Shown here: in pieces, positions 1 to 6,050 of the stretch
How the letters are laid out: each line of letters begins with the position of its first letter
Numbering within the stretch: position 1 is the stretch's first letter
NCBI GenBank assembly: GCA_016234065.1
Contig: JACQLJ010000039.1
Coordinates: 1-11,885, forward strand
Direction of reading: 5' to 3'
Source: Candidatus Pacearchaeota archaeon
Lineage (GTDB): Archaea > Nanobdellota > Nanobdellia > Pacearchaeales > GW2011-AR1
DNA: 11,885 bases
Program-made: the position numbers and the translations under genes
The notes under the pieces: generated by a model
Told to the model about the DNA's origin: nothing
The model's database searches: none
What the model saw: only the letters and a program-made list of their open reading frames with translations

Positions 1-26
1 CTTTATAGTAGTTAATAATAGTAAGA

Positions 27-35
27 TTTATAAAG
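27..35 (+). promoter_or_regulatory. TATA box of the 56-358 gene
   Basis: TTTATAAAG is centred about 25 bp before the ATG at 56. This is the spacing expected for a leaderless archaeal transcript, and it supports the small gene being real. Confidence 0.55.
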
Positions 36-55
36 AATAAAATTAGATTATAATT

Positions 56-358
56 ATGACAAACGAACAATTATATGGAGTTGGAAGAAGTATCACTGGA
101 ACTAGCTACGCACATAGCGTAAGACATGATGAACCTACTACTAATTTTGATGAAGTTTTGGGTATACTAAAAGGTGCTGAACCAGTAAACCCAAGTTTAA
201 GGAAACACTTTGAAGACAATCAAACACTCAATAGTGGTTTAATTGGATTAACTGAAAATCAAGAAGAAGTAACAGGTAACTCCCCTCATTTATGTGGCAA
301 ATATGATAATTTAAGATATGGCAATCCAAGAGGTTTGGCTGTTAATCTTTCTGTATAA
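56..358 (+). CDS. Hypothetical small soluble protein, 100 aa
   Basis: I do not recognise this protein. It is 100 residues long, polar, with no signal peptide, no membrane segment and a single cysteine (in the HLCGK stretch near residue 80). Glycine and asparagine are frequent, and the C-terminal third (GKYDNLRYGNPRG) is rich in G, N and Y. The start at 56 is supported by a TATA box at 27-35, which predicts a leaderless message. The gene stops four bases before a 22-bp repeat (363-384) and converges on hicA. It could be a lineage-specific protein; its function cannot be told from the sequence. Confidence 0.55.
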   Translation: MTNEQLYGVGRSITGTSYAHSVRHDEPTTNFDEVLGILKGAEPVNPSLRKHFEDNQTLNSGLIGLTENQEEVTGNSPHLCGKYDNLRYGNPRGLAVNLSV

Positions 359-362
359 AATT

Positions 363-384
363 AAATCTTCGTCGCTTTCAAATA
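363..384. repeat. 22-bp direct repeat, copy 1 (distal end of hicBA)
   Basis: These 22 bases are identical to 856-877. The copy begins directly after the hicA stop codon. Read on the minus strand in the sod frame it still encodes YLKATKI followed by TAA. It is therefore either a duplicate of the sod 3' end or the original sod 3' end displaced by an insertion. Confidence 0.9.
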
Positions 385-606
385 TTATAAATATTTTTCA
401 AATTCCTCTCGTGTCATCCTTATCTGTTTTAATATCGCACTCAAAAGCCCTACACCCAAATCCTCATTGCTATGAACAGGAACAACAGTTCTTCGCCCGT
501 CAAAATGTTTAAATCTTATATGACTTCCTTTTCCATAAATTTTTTCAAAGCCAAGCTTTTCCAAGATTTTGCACAACTCCTTTCCAGAAATCTTTGGGAG
601 CTTCAT
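385..606 (-). CDS. hicA: HicA-type mRNA interferase toxin
   Basis: HicA/YcfA-family toxin of a type II toxin-antitoxin pair; members cleave mRNA using a double-stranded-RNA-binding-like fold. The 73-aa length is typical. The N-terminus KLPKISGKELCKILEKLGF and the following GKGSHIRFKH are family hallmarks, with His29 in GSHIRF the expected catalytic residue. The segment TVVPVHSNEDLGVGLLSAILKQ matches the conserved C-terminal half. It starts two bases after the hicB stop, so the two genes are co-transcribed with the antitoxin first. It ends directly against the 22-bp repeat at 363-384. The ORF is intact and the catalytic histidine is present, so it is probably active. Confidence 0.92.
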   Translation of the reverse strand: MKLPKISGKELCKILEKLGFEKIYGKGSHIRFKHFDGRRTVVPVHSNEDLGVGLLSAILKQIRMTREEFEKYL

Positions 607-608
607 TT

Positions 609-815
609 TTATATTTCTACTCTTTGAATTCCAACGAATTTCATTGGATTAATATTCTTACCATCAGATTCCAAGCAAACTTCTATTGCTTCTTTGATTC
701 TTTCTAATACTTGCTGGATTGTTTTTCCTTGGGTGTAGCAACCTTGAATCTCTGGAACACTGGCTACATACCACCCATCTTCTCCTTTTTCTATTATAAC
801 ATTAAATTCTTTCAT
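609..815 (-). CDS. hicB: HicB-type antitoxin (short form)
   Basis: Antitoxin partner of the HicA toxin, of the UPF0150/HicB family. Its partly degraded RNase H-like fold binds and masks HicA. The 68 residues cover the core: an EFNVIIEKGEDGWYVASVPEIQG beta segment, then GCYTQGKTIQQVLERIKEAIEVCLE leading into the helix. No C-terminal helix-turn-helix or ribbon-helix-helix domain follows, so this short form may not repress its own promoter by itself. A TATA box at 837-845 sits 26 bp before the ATG, so the pair carries its own promoter independent of sod. The spacing to hicA is two bases. Confidence 0.92.
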   Translation of the reverse strand: MKEFNVIIEKGEDGWYVASVPEIQGCYTQGKTIQQVLERIKEAIEVCLESDGKNINPMKFVGIQRVEI

Positions 816-836
816 ATTGATATTTAATTATTCAAT

Positions 837-845
837 TATTTAAAA
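837..845 (-). promoter_or_regulatory. TATA box of hicBA
   Basis: On the minus strand this reads TTTTAAATA, about 26 bp before the hicB ATG (815). It lies between the sod stop and hicB, inside the repeat-bounded segment, so the cassette has its own promoter. Confidence 0.5.
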
Positions 846-853
846 CTTACTAA

Positions 854-1465
854 TCAAATCTTCGTCGCTTTCAAATAATTCTTATTGACTTGTTCCCAGT
901 TTATCACTTTCATAAAAGCATCAACATATTCTGGGCGTCGGTTTTGATATTTTAAGTAATAAGCATGCTCCCAAACATCAACGACGAGCAATGGAATCTT
1001 TCCTAATGTCAAAGGTGACTCTTGGTCATGTGTCTGCATGATTTCAAGTTTTCTGCTTGAAGGATTCAAAATAAGCCAAGCCCAGCCGCTTCCGAAATGG
1101 CTGACTGCTGCTGTCTTAAACTGCTGTTCAAAACTTTCATAATTTCCAAAATCCTTATTCACTGCCGATAAGATTTCTCCTTTCGGTTGAATATCTTTTT
1201 TCAGCATTGTCCAAAAAAAAGAATGATTTGCATGTCCTCCGCCGAAATTTCTCACTTGGGCTCTGATGCTTTCTGAAACAGAATTCAGATTTTTTAAAAT
1301 CTCTTCAATAGGCCTATCTTGCAATTCTTGATGTCCTACAATGGCCTGATTTAATTTGTCAACATATGTCTGATGATGTTTTCCGTGATGAATCTGCATT
1401 GTTTCCTTGTCAATATAGGGCTCAAGAGAATCATAAGCGTAAGGCAGTTTCGGGAGTTCGTGCAT
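854..1465 (-). CDS. sod: Superoxide dismutase, Mn/Fe family
   Basis: Converts superoxide to oxygen and hydrogen peroxide in the cytoplasm. At 203 aa it is full length. The four metal ligands are all visible: His26 (IHHGKHH), His81 (GGGHANHSFFW), and Asp163 and His167 (DVWEHAYY). Tyr34 of the active-site gate is present. Gly77 together with Gln148 (in HDQESPL) resembles the manganese pattern, while classical iron enzymes have a Gln near the second ligand. Mn or cambialistic use is therefore likelier than strict Fe, but metal choice cannot be proven from sequence. A TATA box at 1484-1492 implies a leaderless start at 1465. The last seven codons (YLKATKI) lie in a 22-bp repeat that recurs after hicA. 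Confidence 0.96.
   Translation of the reverse strand: MHELPKLPYAYDSLEPYIDKETMQIHHGKHHQTYVDKLNQAIVGHQELQDRPIEEILKNLNSVSESIRAQVRNFGGGHANHSFFWTMLKKDIQPKGEILSAVNKDFGNYESFEQQFKTAAVSHFGSGWAWLILNPSSRKLEIMQTHDQESPLTLGKIPLLVVDVWEHAYYLKYQNRRPEYVDAFMKVINWEQVNKNYLKATKI
856..877. repeat. 22-bp direct repeat, copy 2 (3' end of sod)
   Basis: Identical to 363-384. This copy is the C-terminal coding end of sod and includes the first base of its TGA stop. The two copies are 493 bp apart and enclose exactly the hicBA pair and its promoter. Confidence 0.9.
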
Positions 1466-1483
1466 AAAAACAAATTGTAAAGA

Positions 1484-1492
1484 TTTTTATAA
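1484..1492 (-). promoter_or_regulatory. TATA box of sod
   Basis: On the minus strand this reads TTATAAAAA, about 24 bp before the sod ATG at 1465. It fits a leaderless transcript. Confidence 0.6.
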
Positions 1493-1514
1493 GTTTTGTG
1501 GTGTTAATTTCAAT

Positions 1515-1619
1515 GCCTGTCGCATATGTTTGAAAACCTGCGGTTTTCCTACACTACCTTTCCCTTAAGATACTAACTTTCCCTTTCAACAAGGTTAAAA
1601 AGAAAGTGTGCGACATGGC
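1515..1619. other. Structured non-coding stretch upstream of tRNA-Ser
   Basis: Three nested pairings are visible. A closing stem joins 1515-1524 to 1609-1619 (7 bp TGTCGCA plus 3 bp GCC/GGC, with one bulged base). A hairpin lies at 1532-1548 (GAAAACC, loop TGC, GGTTTTC). A second hairpin lies at 1576-1607 (ACTTTC with GAAAGT, then CCTT with AAGG). This could be a small RNA of either strand, a decayed element, or chance structure. The tRNA-Ser promoter lies inside it. No coding potential was seen. Confidence 0.35.
1595..1602 (+). promoter_or_regulatory. Possible TATA box of tRNA-Ser
   Basis: TTAAAAAG is centred about 26 bp before the mature 5' end at 1624. It is the only A/T-rich hexamer at suitable spacing. 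Confidence 0.4.
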
Positions 1620-1623
1620 TTGT

Positions 1624-1702
1624 GCCTCTGTCGCATAATGGTATTGCACGCGATTCGAACTCGCGGCCTTTTGGCATCCAGGTTCAATTCCTGGCAGAGG
1701 CG
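1624..1702 (+). tRNA. tRNA-Ser (anticodon CGA)
   Basis: The whole cloverleaf can be drawn. The acceptor GCCTCTG (1624-1630) pairs with CAGAGGC (1695-1701). A 3-bp D stem GCA/TGC encloses a loop with the conserved GG. The anticodon stem CGCGA/TCGCG encloses TTCGAAC, placing CGA at 1656-1658. A long variable arm GCC-TTTT-GGC (1666-1675) marks a type II tRNA. The T arm is CCAGG-TTCAATT-CCTGG. The discriminator base is G, as expected for serine. Length is 79 nt, with no intron and no encoded CCA. A T-run follows at once as terminator. The 5' end can also pair with 1609-1619 just upstream. Confidence 0.95.
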
Positions 1703-1708
1703 TTTTTT
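1703..1708 (+). terminator. T-run terminator after tRNA-Ser
   Basis: Six consecutive T bases follow the discriminator base directly. Oligo-T tracts on the non-template strand are the usual archaeal termination signal. Confidence 0.6.
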
Positions 1709-1721
1709 CATAAGAATAAAA

Positions 1722-1730
1722 CATAAATAC
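1722..1730 (+). promoter_or_regulatory. TATA box of the 1751-2395 gene
   Basis: CATAAATAC is centred about 25 bp before the ATG at 1751, consistent with a leaderless message. Confidence 0.5.
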
Positions 1731-1750
1731 TTTGGCGCCTTTATTTTTTA

Positions 1751-2395
1751 ATGAAATTATTTATTATACTAGTAATTGGAATTTTGGCTTTTGGTTTGGT
1801 TAGCACTTTTTATCATGAAGCAGAGGCAGAAGTAAATGTAAATGCTGATGCACAAGCAAGCGATTCAAACAATGATTCTGATAGCCAAACAAATCAAGGA
1901 ATAGGAGCGGACTTAAGCGGACAGATTGCAGTAAAGAAAGCTGAATTAAAAGAAGGAACTTATGTAGGCCCTTTAGGACAATCACTTAGTGTAAAAATTT
2001 TGAGTTCAAATTTGAGAGAGTTAAGATCAAACGGCGTTTCTGCGCAGACAGAACTTAATATAACTACAGAAAGAACAAACAGCGAAACAAAGTTTAAAGC
2101 ACATTTGAGCAATGGCAAGGAATCAGAAATTAAAATTATGCCTGACAGAGCAAGTGAAATAGCAATTTTAAAAATAAAAATTCATGCATGCAATCCAGAA
2201 GATAATTGCACGATTAAACTGAGGGAAACCGGAAATGCAAAAGTTGCTTATGAAGTTAAGTCCCAAAAACAAGTTAGGATACTTGGACTTTTCAAGGCGA
2301 AAATGAATGTTGAAGCAAATGTTGACGCTGGAACCGGGGAAGTGATTTCTGCTAAAGTCCCTTGGTGGGCTTTCCTAAGCGCAAATGTAAACTAA
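1751..2395 (+). CDS. Secreted or membrane-tethered protein of unknown function
   Basis: This 214-aa protein starts with a hydrophobic segment (residues 3-20, KLFIILVIGILAFGLVST) followed by YHEAEAEV, so it is exported by a signal peptide or anchored by an N-terminal helix; EAEA could precede the cleavage site. A low-complexity linker rich in N, D, S and Q (about residues 31-50) leads to a mainly polar, beta-prone domain with repeated lysine/glutamate stretches. Two cysteines close together (HACNPEDNCTI, near residue 150) could form an extracytoplasmic disulfide, which would suit the DsbA/DsbB-like pair nearby. The C-terminus carries PWWAFL. I recognise no family. A T-run at 2401-2406 is a plausible terminator. 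Confidence 0.8.
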   Translation: MKLFIILVIGILAFGLVSTFYHEAEAEVNVNADAQASDSNNDSDSQTNQGIGADLSGQIAVKKAELKEGTYVGPLGQSLSVKILSSNLRELRSNGVSAQTELNITTERTNSETKFKAHLSNGKESEIKIMPDRASEIAILKIKIHACNPEDNCTIKLRETGNAKVAYEVKSQKQVRILGLFKAKMNVEANVDAGTGEVISAKVPWWAFLSANVN

Positions 2396-2400
2396 GGTGA

Positions 2401-2406
2401 TTTTTT
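2401..2406 (+). terminator. T-run after the secreted-protein gene
   Basis: Six T bases lie six bases downstream of the stop at 2395. This is a plausible archaeal termination signal, with no hairpin. Confidence 0.35.
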
Positions 2407-2422
2407 CCAACGATGGGTGAGA

Positions 2423-2431
2423 TTTTTAAAT
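2423..2431 (+). promoter_or_regulatory. Possible TATA box of the saccharopine-dehydrogenase-like gene
   Basis: TTTTTAAAT is centred about 30 bp before the ATG at 2457, giving a leader of only a few bases. A second A/T-rich run at 2440-2454 is too close to serve. Confidence 0.4.
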
Positions 2432-2456
2432 CAGAAATCCATTATAATAAAAAGAG

Positions 2457-3611
2457 ATGAAATATGATTTTGCTGTTTTCGGCGCGACTGGCTTGCAGGG
2501 AAAGATTGTAACAAAAGATTTAGTGATGAATGGATATTCAGTGTTGATATGCGGAAGAGACAAATCAAGAGTTGAAGATTTGCTTAAAAAATACAGCAAG
2601 AAAACAGGATTTAATTTTATAGATGCTCGCAGCGTGTCACAAATGGAAAGCGTAATAAAAAAATCAGGAGCAAATATTGTAGTAAATTGCGTGGAAAAAA
2701 TATGGAACCTCAACGTTCTTAAGGCGTGCGTCAAAGCAAGAGTGAATTCAATTGACCTTGGCTCTGATGTCTGGATGACAAAGAAGCAATTGGCGATGAA
2801 TTCTGAATTGAAAAGAGAAAACCTGATTCATATAACGGGCTGTGGTTCTGTTCCTGGAATAGGAAATGTCATGTTAAGATATACAGCAGAAAAGTTTGAC
2901 ACAATTCATACGGCAAACAGCGGATACAACTGGAAATCAAACATGAAAAGATTTGTTGTTCCTTTCTCTATACAAAGTGTCATAGAAGAATTCACAGAAA
3001 AAGCAACAATTATTACCGACGGGAAATTGAAAGATGTAAACCCGATGGATTCAATTACAATGTGCTCTCAAAAGGCAATCGGAAAGCAAAACTGCTTCAA
3101 TGAAAAGCATCCTGAAAGTTACACTTTTTACCATTACTTCAGAGACAAAGGGCTAAAAGAATCAAGGACATTTGCTGGATTTCCAAAACATTCATATGAC
3201 ATAATAAAAATGCTGATTGAGTTAGGGCTTGGAAGTAAAGAACCGATTGACTTTCATGGCGCAAAAATAAAACCGATAGAATTTCTTACTGAAGTTCTGA
3301 AGAAAATAAAAGTTCCAAGCGGTTACAAAGAGACAGAGAATCTTTGGGTTGATGTTTATGGAAGGGAAAAAGGGAAAAACAAACATGTGAAAATGGAGTG
3401 TGTAATCCATACACTGAGTGGATGGGAAGATGATTACACGAACATAGACACTGGAATGCCATGCAGCATAATTGCACAGATGATAAAAGCAGGATTAATA
3501 AAAGAAAAAGGGAGTTTCTCTCCTGAGGGAGTTGTGCCTACGGAATATTTCTTCAAAGAACTTGCGAAAAGAAAAATGCGGGTTTATGAAAACGGGAAAT
3601 TAATCAACTAA
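2457..3611 (+). CDS. Saccharopine dehydrogenase-like NAD(P) oxidoreductase
   Basis: A 384-aa protein of the saccharopine dehydrogenase and related family (COG1748 type). The N-terminus is a Rossmann fold, with FGATGLQGKIV giving the Gly9-x-x-Gly12-x-x-Gly15 dinucleotide loop. It is followed by SVLICGRDKSRVEDLLKK, whose arginine after the second strand suggests NADP. NIVVNCVEKIWNLNVLKACVKARVNSIDLGSD matches the family's next strand-helix unit, and HITGCGSVPGIGNVM is the conserved central segment. The C-terminal part contains the substrate domain. No lysine-pathway genes are nearby, so true saccharopine dehydrogenase activity is not supported. Carboxynorspermidine-type or other imine reduction, or an unknown substrate, is equally possible. 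It stands alone, with its own promoter. Confidence 0.85.
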   Translation: MKYDFAVFGATGLQGKIVTKDLVMNGYSVLICGRDKSRVEDLLKKYSKKTGFNFIDARSVSQMESVIKKSGANIVVNCVEKIWNLNVLKACVKARVNSIDLGSDVWMTKKQLAMNSELKRENLIHITGCGSVPGIGNVMLRYTAEKFDTIHTANSGYNWKSNMKRFVVPFSIQSVIEEFTEKATIITDGKLKDVNPMDSITMCSQKAIGKQNCFNEKHPESYTFYHYFRDKGLKESRTFAGFPKHSYDIIKMLIELGLGSKEPIDFHGAKIKPIEFLTEVLKKIKVPSGYKETENLWVDVYGREKGKNKHVKMECVIHTLSGWEDDYTNIDTGMPCSIIAQMIKAGLIKEKGSFSPEGVVPTEYFFKELAKRKMRVYENGKLIN

Positions 3612-3620
3612 AACACAATG

Positions 3621-3629
3621 TTTATAAAA
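3621..3629 (+). promoter_or_regulatory. TATA box of the dsbA-like gene set
   Basis: TTTATAAAA is centred 25 bp before the ATG at 3650. It is one of the best TATA matches in the window, and predicts a leaderless start for the first gene of the disulfide cluster. Confidence 0.6.
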
Positions 3630-3649
3630 CTTGAAAAATAAAAAATATA

Positions 3650-4480
3650 ATGAATGACGAAACAATAACAATAAACAAGCAGGATTTGTGGAAATATTCA
3701 ACGTTTGTTTTGCTTGGAATCGTTGTTATAGGATTGCTATTTTTCTTTGTAGGAAATGTTAGCGTTGGAAACGCAGTTAATGACCCAACTACAACACCCG
3801 GAACTACTGCTCCTTCTGTTGTTAAAGCAAGCGCAGACAACGACGCGGTTTTGGGAGATAAAAATGCTCCAATAACAATAATTGAATTCAGCGATTATCA
3901 ATGCCCTTTCTGCAGGCAATTCTGGGCAACAACTTTTGTTTCAATAAAATCAGAATATATTGACACAGGAAAAGTAAAATTTGTCTACAGGGACTTCCCA
4001 CTAAGTTCAATACATCCTATGGCTGAGCCATCTGCTGAGGCAGCTGAGTGTGTGAAGGATAAAGGAGGGGATGCGGCTTATTACAAATATCACGATAAGA
4101 TTTTCTCTGAACAAAATATTCTTGACTCTGGAAGTGCAAATGGGCAAGTTACAAAAACAGTTACTTATTCAACAAATGATTTAAAGAAATGGGCAAAAGA
4201 CCTAGGTTACAATATTGACTCATGCTTGGATTCTGGAAAGTTCAACAGCGAAGTGCAAAAGGACTTAGCAGACGGAATCAGTGATGGAGTTCAAGGAACA
4301 CCGGGATTTATGGTCATTAGCAAAAATGGCTTGACAGATAAATCATCAATAGAAGAGATTGAGGCAGCAACACAGGGCGCAGTTCGCATTGTAAAGACAA
4401 GCGACGGAAAAGAAGGAGTATTTGTGGGCGGTGCACTTCCATTCAGCGCATTCCAGCAAGTCATAGAAGCATTTAATTAA
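3650..4480 (+). CDS. DsbA-like membrane-anchored thiol-disulfide oxidoreductase
   Basis: Oxidises cysteine pairs in exported proteins, or isomerises them, outside the cytoplasmic membrane. One N-terminal helix (about residues 16-35) anchors the 276-aa protein. A Thr/Pro-rich linker (44-58) is followed by a thioredoxin fold with a helical insertion. The active site is Cys85-Pro-Phe-Cys88 in FSDYQCPFCRQFW, and the cis-proline is Pro218 in GTPGF. Two further cysteines, Cys134 and Cys192, fall in the helical insertion and may form a structural disulfide. The layout matches the BdbD/DsbA group of monotopic proteins. The rhodanese and DsbB-like genes follow, 21 bp and then a 4-bp overlap away, so DsbB is the likely re-oxidant. 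Confidence 0.93.
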   Translation: MNDETITINKQDLWKYSTFVLLGIVVIGLLFFFVGNVSVGNAVNDPTTTPGTTAPSVVKASADNDAVLGDKNAPITIIEFSDYQCPFCRQFWATTFVSIKSEYIDTGKVKFVYRDFPLSSIHPMAEPSAEAAECVKDKGGDAAYYKYHDKIFSEQNILDSGSANGQVTKTVTYSTNDLKKWAKDLGYNIDSCLDSGKFNSEVQKDLADGISDGVQGTPGFMVISKNGLTDKSSIEEIEAATQGAVRIVKTSDGKEGVFVGGALPFSAFQQVIEAFN

Positions 4481-4501
4481 TCTTTTTTTATATAACTTAA
4501 T

Positions 4502-4825
4502 ATGAAAACAATAAGTGCAACAGAACTAAAAAAGAAAATTAATTCAAAAAGTAAATTTATAATTGTTGATGTTTTGCCGAAAGAGAGTTTTGAATTGCAA
4601 CACATTCCCACCGCTATAAATATCCCCTTAGGCGAGATTGGAGGACGAGCACAAAAAGAATTGCCTAATAAAAAACAGGAGATAATTGTTTATTGTTCAA
4701 GCTCAACGTGCGGTGCATCACCTACAGCAGGAAAAATGCTTGAGTCCATGGGTTACAAAAATGTTGCTCATTTCAAAGGCGGACTGGCTGGGTGGCAGGA
4801 AAAAGGATATAAATTTGAAAAATGA
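4502..4825 (+). CDS. Single-domain rhodanese-like sulfurtransferase
   Basis: A 107-aa cytoplasmic rhodanese fold with no signal peptide. FIIVDVLPKESFELQHIPTAINIP is the conserved N-terminal half (CH2-A-like region), and GGLAGWQEKGY ends the domain. The catalytic loop is YCSSSTCGAS, with Cys65 as the persulfide-carrying residue; the loop is serine-rich rather than the usual CRxGxRS, and a second Cys70 sits in it. Members pass sulfane sulfur to thiols. Its TGA stop overlaps the DsbB-like start (ATGA), and it follows the dsbA-like gene by 21 bp, so the three are probably one operon. Its link to disulfide formation is inferred only from position, and the protein should be on the other side of the membrane. 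Confidence 0.9.
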   Translation: MKTISATELKKKINSKSKFIIVDVLPKESFELQHIPTAINIPLGEIGGRAQKELPNKKQEIIVYCSSSTCGASPTAGKMLESMGYKNVAHFKGGLAGWQEKGYKFEK

Positions 4826-5349
4826 TTCTGGAAATTTTGGAGAATGGAGTTTTTGTCGCTGACATTTTGATTGTGCTATTCTTATTTGTCATATTTTACA
4901 AGAAAGTTATAAAAAAACAAAGTTCAATGATTGATGATGTATTTTCATTTGTAAAGAATTATTATTTTATCCTTGCATTTCTCGTTGTTTTGATTGCGAC
5001 TTTAGGAAGCTTATATTATTCAGAAATCTTAAATTATGAAGTTTGTGTTCTTTGTTGGTATCAAAGAATTTTCATTTATTCACAAATTGTTCTTTTTGGA
5101 ATTGCTTTATGGAACAAAGACAGAAATGTGATAAAATATTCAATCGGATTAAGCATAGTTGGATTGTTGATTGCAATATATCATTTCTTTGTTCAAACTT
5201 TCGGGACAAGTTTTTGTGGTGTAAACGGAGGAGTTGATTGTGCTATAAGAGAAATCATGGCTTACAACTACATAACATTTCCCATCATGGCAATCACAAT
5301 ATTTGTACTAATGATAATCCTTGGGTTGATTAAGTTGGAGAAGGTTTAA
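4822..5349 (+). CDS. DsbB/BdbC-like membrane disulfide oxidoreductase
   Basis: Re-oxidises a DsbA-like partner and passes the electrons to quinone. The 175-aa protein has about five hydrophobic helices: residues 10-30, 47-65, 83-97, 106-123 and 150-171. The DsbB signature CVLCWYQR is intact (Cys75 and Cys78), and the second outer-face pair is Cys132 and Cys140 (SFCGVNGGVDC). Four helices are normal for the family; the extra N-terminal one is unusual and would fix the orientation. The start overlaps the rhodanese stop by four bases (ATGA). The stop shares TTAA with the convergent reductase gene, so the two coding regions overlap by 4 bp. The pairing with the dsbA-like gene upstream is strong context. 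Confidence 0.92.
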   Translation: MILEILENGVFVADILIVLFLFVIFYKKVIKKQSSMIDDVFSFVKNYYFILAFLVVLIATLGSLYYSEILNYEVCVLCWYQRIFIYSQIVLFGIALWNKDRNVIKYSIGLSIVGLLIAIYHFFVQTFGTSFCGVNGGVDCAIREIMAYNYITFPIMAITIFVLMIILGLIKLEKV

Positions 5350-6050
5350 TCATACTTCTCAAAGAAAATTCTATCTTCCGCGATTCCTTGAGATTTTAAT
5401 TTACTCACAACTCCGAAAATCATTTCTTTCAATCCGCAGATGTAAAAATCTCCTTGAAAATCTTTTGAAGTATATTTGCCTATAAAATCCTGAACATATC
5501 CTTTATTTTCAAAGTTATTTTTGGGCTGGCTTAAAACGTTATAAAACTTGAAATTTTTATATTTCTTTGATAATTCTGTAAATTCTTTTTCATATAAAAC
5601 ATCATCTTCATTTTTGAATCCTTTAATCAGAATCATTTTCTTTTTGAATCCGCTTTTCAAAAGCGCAGGAATCATGCTGATAAATGCGCTTATTCCTGTT
5701 CCAGCGGAAATAAAAACTAGATCTTTGTTTTTTGATGAATCAGGAATTGTGAATTTTCCTAATGGACCGAAGAGTTCTATTTCATCCCCTTTTTCCAGTT
5801 TACTCAAATATTCTGATGATCTCCCAATATTAACAACCCTAATGCAGAATTCGCCAAAACCATTTCCGGGAATTGTGGCAATAGAATAAGGTGTTCGCAG
5901 TTTTTTTCCTTCTGCTGTAATTCTTGCAATTGAAAGATATTGTCCTGGCTTAAAATCAAAATCTTCTGGCAAAGAAAATTTCAGATTAACAACTGACGGA
6001 GTCAGCATTTTCTTTTCAAGAACTTGAGAGGCGAAAATATTTATTGTCAT
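5346..6050 (-). CDS. Ferredoxin-NADP reductase-like flavoprotein
   Basis: A 234-aa FNR-superfamily oxidoreductase moving electrons between NAD(P)H and an acceptor through FAD. The N-terminal FAD barrel is marked by PGQYLSI (35-41) and Arg52-Thr-Pro-Tyr-Ser (52-56), followed by GRSSEYLSKL and FGPLGKF. The nucleotide domain has SAGTGISAF (115-123) and YICG (203-206), and the protein ends with an EKYD tail. There is no cysteine cluster for an iron-sulfur centre, so the acceptor is another protein. The ATG follows the sufC TAA with no gap, so it is the last gene of the suf unit. It may reduce a carrier for cluster assembly (inference). The alternative is a general ferredoxin or flavodoxin reductase. 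Confidence 0.88.
   Translation of the reverse strand: MTINIFASQVLEKKMLTPSVVNLKFSLPEDFDFKPGQYLSIARITAEGKKLRTPYSIATIPGNGFGEFCIRVVNIGRSSEYLSKLEKGDEIELFGPLGKFTIPDSSKNKDLVFISAGTGISAFISMIPALLKSGFKKKMILIKGFKNEDDVLYEKEFTELSKKYKNFKFYNVLSQPKNNFENKGYVQDFIGKYTSKDFQGDFYICGLKEMIFGVVSKLKSQGIAEDRIFFEKYD

Noticed and set aside
318..512. Plus-strand open frame opposite hicA
   Set aside because: It overlaps the well-supported hicA and the end of the 56-358 gene, and its composition is that of an antisense shadow.
1511..1620. A second, degenerate tRNA upstream of tRNA-Ser
   Set aside because: Only the first about 15 bases resemble tRNA-Ser. No anticodon arm or T arm follows, so it is at most a fragment.
4487..4496. 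TATA-like run before the rhodanese gene
   Set aside because: It is only about 12 bp from the ATG, too close for a leaderless start. The T-run there may be a weak terminator instead; the gene is more simply read in the dsbA-like operon.
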